Assembly: GCA_041584055.1 (NCBI GenBank)
Contig: JBFHER010000148.1
Coordinates: 1 to 9,569, forward strand
Origin: JBFHER01 sp041584055
GTDB taxonomy: Bacteria; Bacteroidota; Bacteroidia; Bacteroidales; UBA5342
DNA length: 9,569 bases
Direction of reading: 5' to 3'
Shown here: positions 6,615 to 9,569 of the stretch, piece by piece
How the letters are laid out: the number at the start of each line of letters is the position of its first letter
Position numbering within the stretch: position 1 is the first letter of the stretch
The notes under the pieces: generated by a model
The model's input: only the letters and a program-made list of their open reading frames with translations
The model's database searches: none
Told to the model about the DNA's origin: nothing
Translations under genes and position numbers: made by a program

Positions 6615-7502
6615 CTAATGTTCCCGATCAATTTTACTTTCGTCAGCAATGCTCATTAAATATTGACCGTATTTATTTTTGGCAAGCGGTTTTGCCAATT
6701 CCAGAAGTTGATTTTTTGTAATGTATTTCTTCCGATAAGCAATTTCTTCCAAACAGGAAACCATGAGTCCCTGACGATTTTGAATTGTTGAGATAAAATT
6801 TGACGCCTGAAGCAGACTATCATGGGTTCCCGTATCAAGCCATGTCATTCCACGTCCCATTAACTCCACATCAAGGCGATCCTCCTCAAGGTACAATCGA
6901 TTCAGATCAGTTATCTCCAGTTCACCACGTTTTGAAGGTTTCAAACTTTTTGCTTTTTCAACGACATCATTACCATAAAAATATAAACCGGTTACAGCGT
7001 AATTTGATTTTGCCTTTAGCGGTTTTTCTTCGATGCTTATTGCTTTGTTGTTATCATCAAATTCAACAACACCATACCGTTCCGGATCCTGTACAAAATA
7101 TCCAAATACAACTGCCCTGTCGGTTGTTTTCGCAGCTTTCGATACTTTTCCCGATAATTCATAGCCATAAAAGATATTGTCACCTAAAATCAGACAAACA
7201 CTGTCCTTGCCAATAAAATCTTCTCCGATAATAAATGCTTGTGCAAGGCCATCGGGCGAAGGTTGTTCTGCATAAGATAGTTGCAATCCCAAGTCAGAAC
7301 CATCGCCTAACAAATTTTTATATAAGTCCAGGTCTTGTGGGGTGGATATGATAAGTATTTCCTGTATTCCAGCCAACATCAATACCGATAATGGATAATA
7401 GATCATCGGCTTGTCATAAATTGGAACTATTTGTTTTGATATTGATCTGGTTATTGGGTAGAGCCTGGTTCCTGAACCTCCGGCTAATACAATGCCTTTC
7501 AT
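6615..7502 (-). CDS. rfbA: Glucose-1-phosphate thymidylyltransferase (RmlA)
   Basis: A 295-residue cytoplasmic nucleotidyltransferase, family length about 290, that joins glucose-1-phosphate and dTTP to give dTDP-glucose, the first step of the rhamnose pathway and usually subject to dTDP-rhamnose feedback. The N-terminal signature is MKGIVLAGGSGTRLYPIT, with GGSGTRL at 8-14. It is followed by SKQIVPIYDKPMIYYPLS (22-39), LILGDNIF (104-111) with metal-binding Asp108, the sugar-phosphate motif EEKP (158-161), EITDLN (196-201) and WLDTGTHDSL (221-230). The pattern is that of short-form RmlA rather than a UTP-using GalU. It is the first gene of the operon, with a good promoter whose predicted start is about 24 nt before the ATG. 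The next gene, rfbC, follows after 16 bp. Confidence 0.97.
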   Translation of the reverse strand: MKGIVLAGGSGTRLYPITRSISKQIVPIYDKPMIYYPLSVLMLAGIQEILIISTPQDLDLYKNLLGDGSDLGLQLSYAEQPSPDGLAQAFIIGEDFIGKDSVCLILGDNIFYGYELSGKVSKAAKTTDRAVVFGYFVQDPERYGVVEFDDNNKAISIEEKPLKAKSNYAVTGLYFYGNDVVEKAKSLKPSKRGELEITDLNRLYLEEDRLDVELMGRGMTWLDTGTHDSLLQASNFISTIQNRQGLMVSCLEEIAYRKKYITKNQLLELAKPLAKNKYGQYLMSIADESKIDREH

Positions 7503-7532
7503 TCTTCAGTTTTTAAGTTTTGTATTTGGTCT

Positions 7533-7562
7533 CAAAATTAATCTTTATTGACTTAAAAACAA
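7533..7562 (-). promoter_or_regulatory. Promoter of the rfbACD operon
   Basis: Minus strand: TTG (7562-7560), a 19-bp spacer, then TAATTTTG (7540-7533). This fits the Bacteroidota sigma-ABfr pattern (T)TTG-N19-21-TAnnTTTG with no mismatch in the -7 box. Transcription would start near 7526, leaving a leader of about 24 nt before the rfbA ATG. Confidence 0.62.
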
Positions 7563-7575
7563 TAGCCGCATGGCA

Positions 7576-7605
7576 TTGATGTGATCGGCGTACGGTTAAT
7601 TTTTG
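7576..7605 (+). promoter_or_regulatory. Candidate promoter of the acyl-CoA synthetase gene
   Basis: Plus strand: TTG (7576-7578), an 18-bp spacer, then TAATTTTTG (7597-7605), which is the -7 consensus with one extra T. It would give a leader of about 75 nt. It is back to back with the rfb promoter in the 186-bp divergent intergenic region. It is a weaker match than that promoter. Confidence 0.33.
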
Positions 7606-7688
7606 TAACTTGCGTCGATGTATCCGTAATTTCTGTGGCTTGTAATGAAGGGAATTGATTAACCTGGATACCAATTTATAGTTTTATT

Positions 7689-9569
7689 ATGCAGACCATT
7701 ATTGAATTATTTGAAACAAGTGTTAAAAAGTACGGTGACAATCCATTCATGTTTGAAAACAATGGTGAAGGGTATACGTCGCTGACATATCGTGAAATAG
7801 AAACAGAAGTGTACCGTTTTGCTGCCGGTTTATTGGCAAACGGAGTAAAACAGGGCGATCGCGTAGCCTTATTGTCTGAAGGCCGAAACGACTGGTTGAT
7901 TGCTGAATTAGCCATTTTGTATTGTGGGGCGATTAATGTTCCTTTATCTGTTAAGCTGGATGCAGAAATTGATTTGAAGTTCAGGCTGCTGCACTCAGGG
8001 TCAAAATATATGATAGTTTCAAAACATCAGATTGAAAAGATTCGTTCTATCGTAAGCTTGTTACCTGAATTGAAAACAACGTTTGTTTTGGACGAAATTG
8101 CCACAAATAAAAATGAAATGCCAAAATCTGTTTTATTACAGAAAGGGGATGAATTTTTGGGAAAGAACAGGAATGCTTTACTTGAGATAAAAAACGCCAT
8201 AGGTCCCAATGATATGGCTAATATTTCTTATACTTCCGGGACCACTGCTGATCCTAAAGGTATTATTTTATCACATCTAAACTATGCCTGTAATGTAGAA
8301 CAGGCAGCATCACTAATGGTTATTCCTGAACATTACAGAACGTATACAATTTTGCCCTGGGATCATGCCTTTGCACATACCTGTTGCCTGTATTCGTTTA
8401 TGTATTATGGTGGTGGTGTGGCAGCCCAACAGGTAGGAGCCACCCCCATTGAAACACTCAAAAACATCCCTAAGAATATAAAGGAGATTAAACCTCATAT
8501 CATGATGAGTGTACCCGCTTTGGCAAAAAGTTTTCGTAAAAATATTGAATCAGGTATAAAAGCGAAGGGAAAAACAACAGAACGCCTTTTTAATTTTGCA
8601 TTGAATACATCCTACAGATACCAGGGGAATGGTTGGGACAAGGGGAAAGGAATGAGGTTTCTTTTAAAACCCCTGGTTGCTTTGTTTGATAAAATATTGT
8701 ATTCAAAAATCAGAGAAGGGCTGGGTGGTAATTTGAAATTTTTTATAGGAGGGGGTGCCTTGCTTGACACTGAATTGCAACGGTTTTATTATGCCCTTGG
8801 GATGCCAATGTTACAGGGCTATGGTTTAAGTGAAGCAGCTCCTGTTATTTCATCCAACTCACTGGCAAAACATAAACTCGGATCATCGGGTTTTCTGGTG
8901 TCAGATCTTGAACTTAAAATTGTGGATGGTGATGGAAATGAAGTGCCTGTAGGCGAAAAGGGAGAAATAATATGCAAAGGTAACAATGTGATGCTGGGGT
9001 ATTGGAATAACCCTGAAGCAACTGCAACTACCATTGTTGACGGTTGGTTGCACACCGGTGACATGGGGTATCTCGATGATGATGGATTTCTTTATGTGTT
9101 AGGTCGGTTTAAAAGTCTCCTGATTGCCAGCGATGGAGAGAAGTACAGTCCTGAAGGTATTGAAGAGGCAATTGTGGATAACTCAACCTGGATTGATCAG
9201 GCTATGTTTCATAATAATCAGGATCCTTATACTGTTGCACTGATTGTGCCAAATAAAATGGCTCTGAAAGAGTTGATTAAATCGAATGGATTAAGCATCG
9301 ATTCCGAAGAAGGAAAGGTGCTGGCATTGAAAAAGATAGAATCAGAACTAGCCCGATTTAAGCCTGGAGGAGATTTAGATAACCTTTTCCCTTCACGTTG
9401 GTTTCCTGCTGCAGTCGCCATTATGCCGGAAACATTTAATGAAGAGAATAAATTGTTAAATTTCTCTCTGAAAATGGTTAGAGGAAAAATCGAAACGTAT
9501 TTTGCTGAAGAAATGAAGTTTTTATTTTCACCTCAGGGCAAACAAATTATAAATGACGTAAATAAAACT
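7689..9569 (+). CDS. Long-chain fatty acyl-CoA synthetase (AMP-forming), 3' end cut by window
   Basis: The frame is open for 627 codons from the ATG at 7689 to the window edge; an in-frame TGA at 7656-7658 and no other ATG fix the start. It belongs to the adenylate-forming ANL family: ATP activates a fatty acid to acyl-AMP, then CoA displaces AMP. Motifs are the P-loop YTSGTTADPKG (181-191), with Ala-Asp where many members have a Gly plus one other residue, QGYGLSEAAP (376-385), HTGDMGYLDDDG (455-466), the hinge GRFKS (472-476) followed by GEKYSPEGIEEAI, and the C-terminal LLNFSLKMVRGKI. Lys595 in that last motif aligns with the catalytic A10 lysine. The length and the insert around residues 285-335 point to the FadD/FAA long-chain type. 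No membrane helix or signal peptide is evident. It diverges from the rfb operon; its substrate chain length cannot be read from sequence. The stop is probably only a few codons beyond the edge. Confidence 0.92.
   Translation, partial: MQTIIELFETSVKKYGDNPFMFENNGEGYTSLTYREIETEVYRFAAGLLANGVKQGDRVALLSEGRNDWLIAELAILYCGAINVPLSVKLDAEIDLKFRLLHSGSKYMIVSKHQIEKIRSIVSLLPELKTTFVLDEIATNKNEMPKSVLLQKGDEFLGKNRNALLEIKNAIGPNDMANISYTSGTTADPKGIILSHLNYACNVEQAASLMVIPEHYRTYTILPWDHAFAHTCCLYSFMYYGGGVAAQQVGATPIETLKNIPKNIKEIKPHIMMSVPALAKSFRKNIESGIKAKGKTTERLFNFALNTSYRYQGNGWDKGKGMRFLLKPLVALFDKILYSKIREGLGGNLKFFIGGGALLDTELQRFYYALGMPMLQGYGLSEAAPVISSNSLAKHKLGSSGFLVSDLELKIVDGDGNEVPVGEKGEIICKGNNVMLGYWNNPEATATTIVDGWLHTGDMGYLDDDGFLYVLGRFKSLLIASDGEKYSPEGIEEAIVDNSTWIDQAMFHNNQDPYTVALIVPNKMALKELIKSNGLSIDSEEGKVLALKKIESELARFKPGGDLDNLFPSRWFPAAVAIMPETFNEENKLLNFSLKMVRGKIETYFAEEMKFLFSPQGKQIINDVNKT

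Noticed and set aside
6800..7216. Plus-strand frame of 138 codons, His/Gln/Leu/Pro-rich
   Set aside because: It lies entirely opposite rfbA, which is intact and highly conserved; the odd composition is what an antisense reading produces.
7676..9421. Several minus-strand frames of 60-81 codons
   Set aside because: All are opposite the acyl-CoA synthetase gene, which is open across the whole stretch with its family motifs in place.

Overview
The window looks like chromosomal DNA of a member of the Bacteroidota. The evidence is a moderately AT-rich sequence, start codons with almost no Shine-Dalgarno signal but A/T-rich leaders, several TAnnTTTG-type -7 promoter boxes, and protein types typical of the phylum (an asparagine synthase B, a PhoH ATPase with the ELDNxDPxxLFG-like N-terminus, and a TTADPKG-type acyl-CoA synthetase). 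The class cannot be fixed from the sequence alone. I see no rRNA, tRNA, insertion sequence, CRISPR array or phage gene.

Left block, minus strand (1-2970). A tight three-gene run reads phoH (2970-2044), an ABC-2/NatB-type membrane permease (2033-699), then a gene leaving the window at base 1. That last gene starts without an ATG, so it is easily missed. Its 230 visible residues show three predicted membrane helices followed by the start of a reductive-dehalogenase-like (cobamide/Fe-S, QueG-related) core. Gaps of 10 and 6 bp suggest one transcript.

Middle block, minus strand (3042-4768). A stand-alone asparagine synthase (asnB) ends at a clear intrinsic terminator. A 353-bp AT-rich intergenic stretch lies upstream (4769-5121). 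It holds a candidate asnB -7 box, an interrupted palindrome, three evenly spaced GGGGTGT words, an unassigned plus-strand hairpin with a T-run, and a weak terminator-like inverted repeat for the operon behind it.

Right-centre block, minus strand (5122-7562). This is an rfbA-rfbC-rfbD operon for dTDP-L-rhamnose, a precursor of surface polysaccharide. It sits behind a near-consensus Bacteroidota promoter (TTG-N19-TAATTTTG). The pathway's second enzyme, RmlB (4,6-dehydratase), is not in the window and must be supplied from elsewhere.

Right block, plus strand (7576-9569). A long-chain acyl-CoA synthetase is transcribed divergently from the rfb operon and runs off the right edge just before its stop.

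Most of the window is ordinary housekeeping and envelope metabolism. The most unusual item is the membrane-anchored reductive-dehalogenase-like protein at the left edge. The asnB upstream region has the most unexplained non-coding structure.
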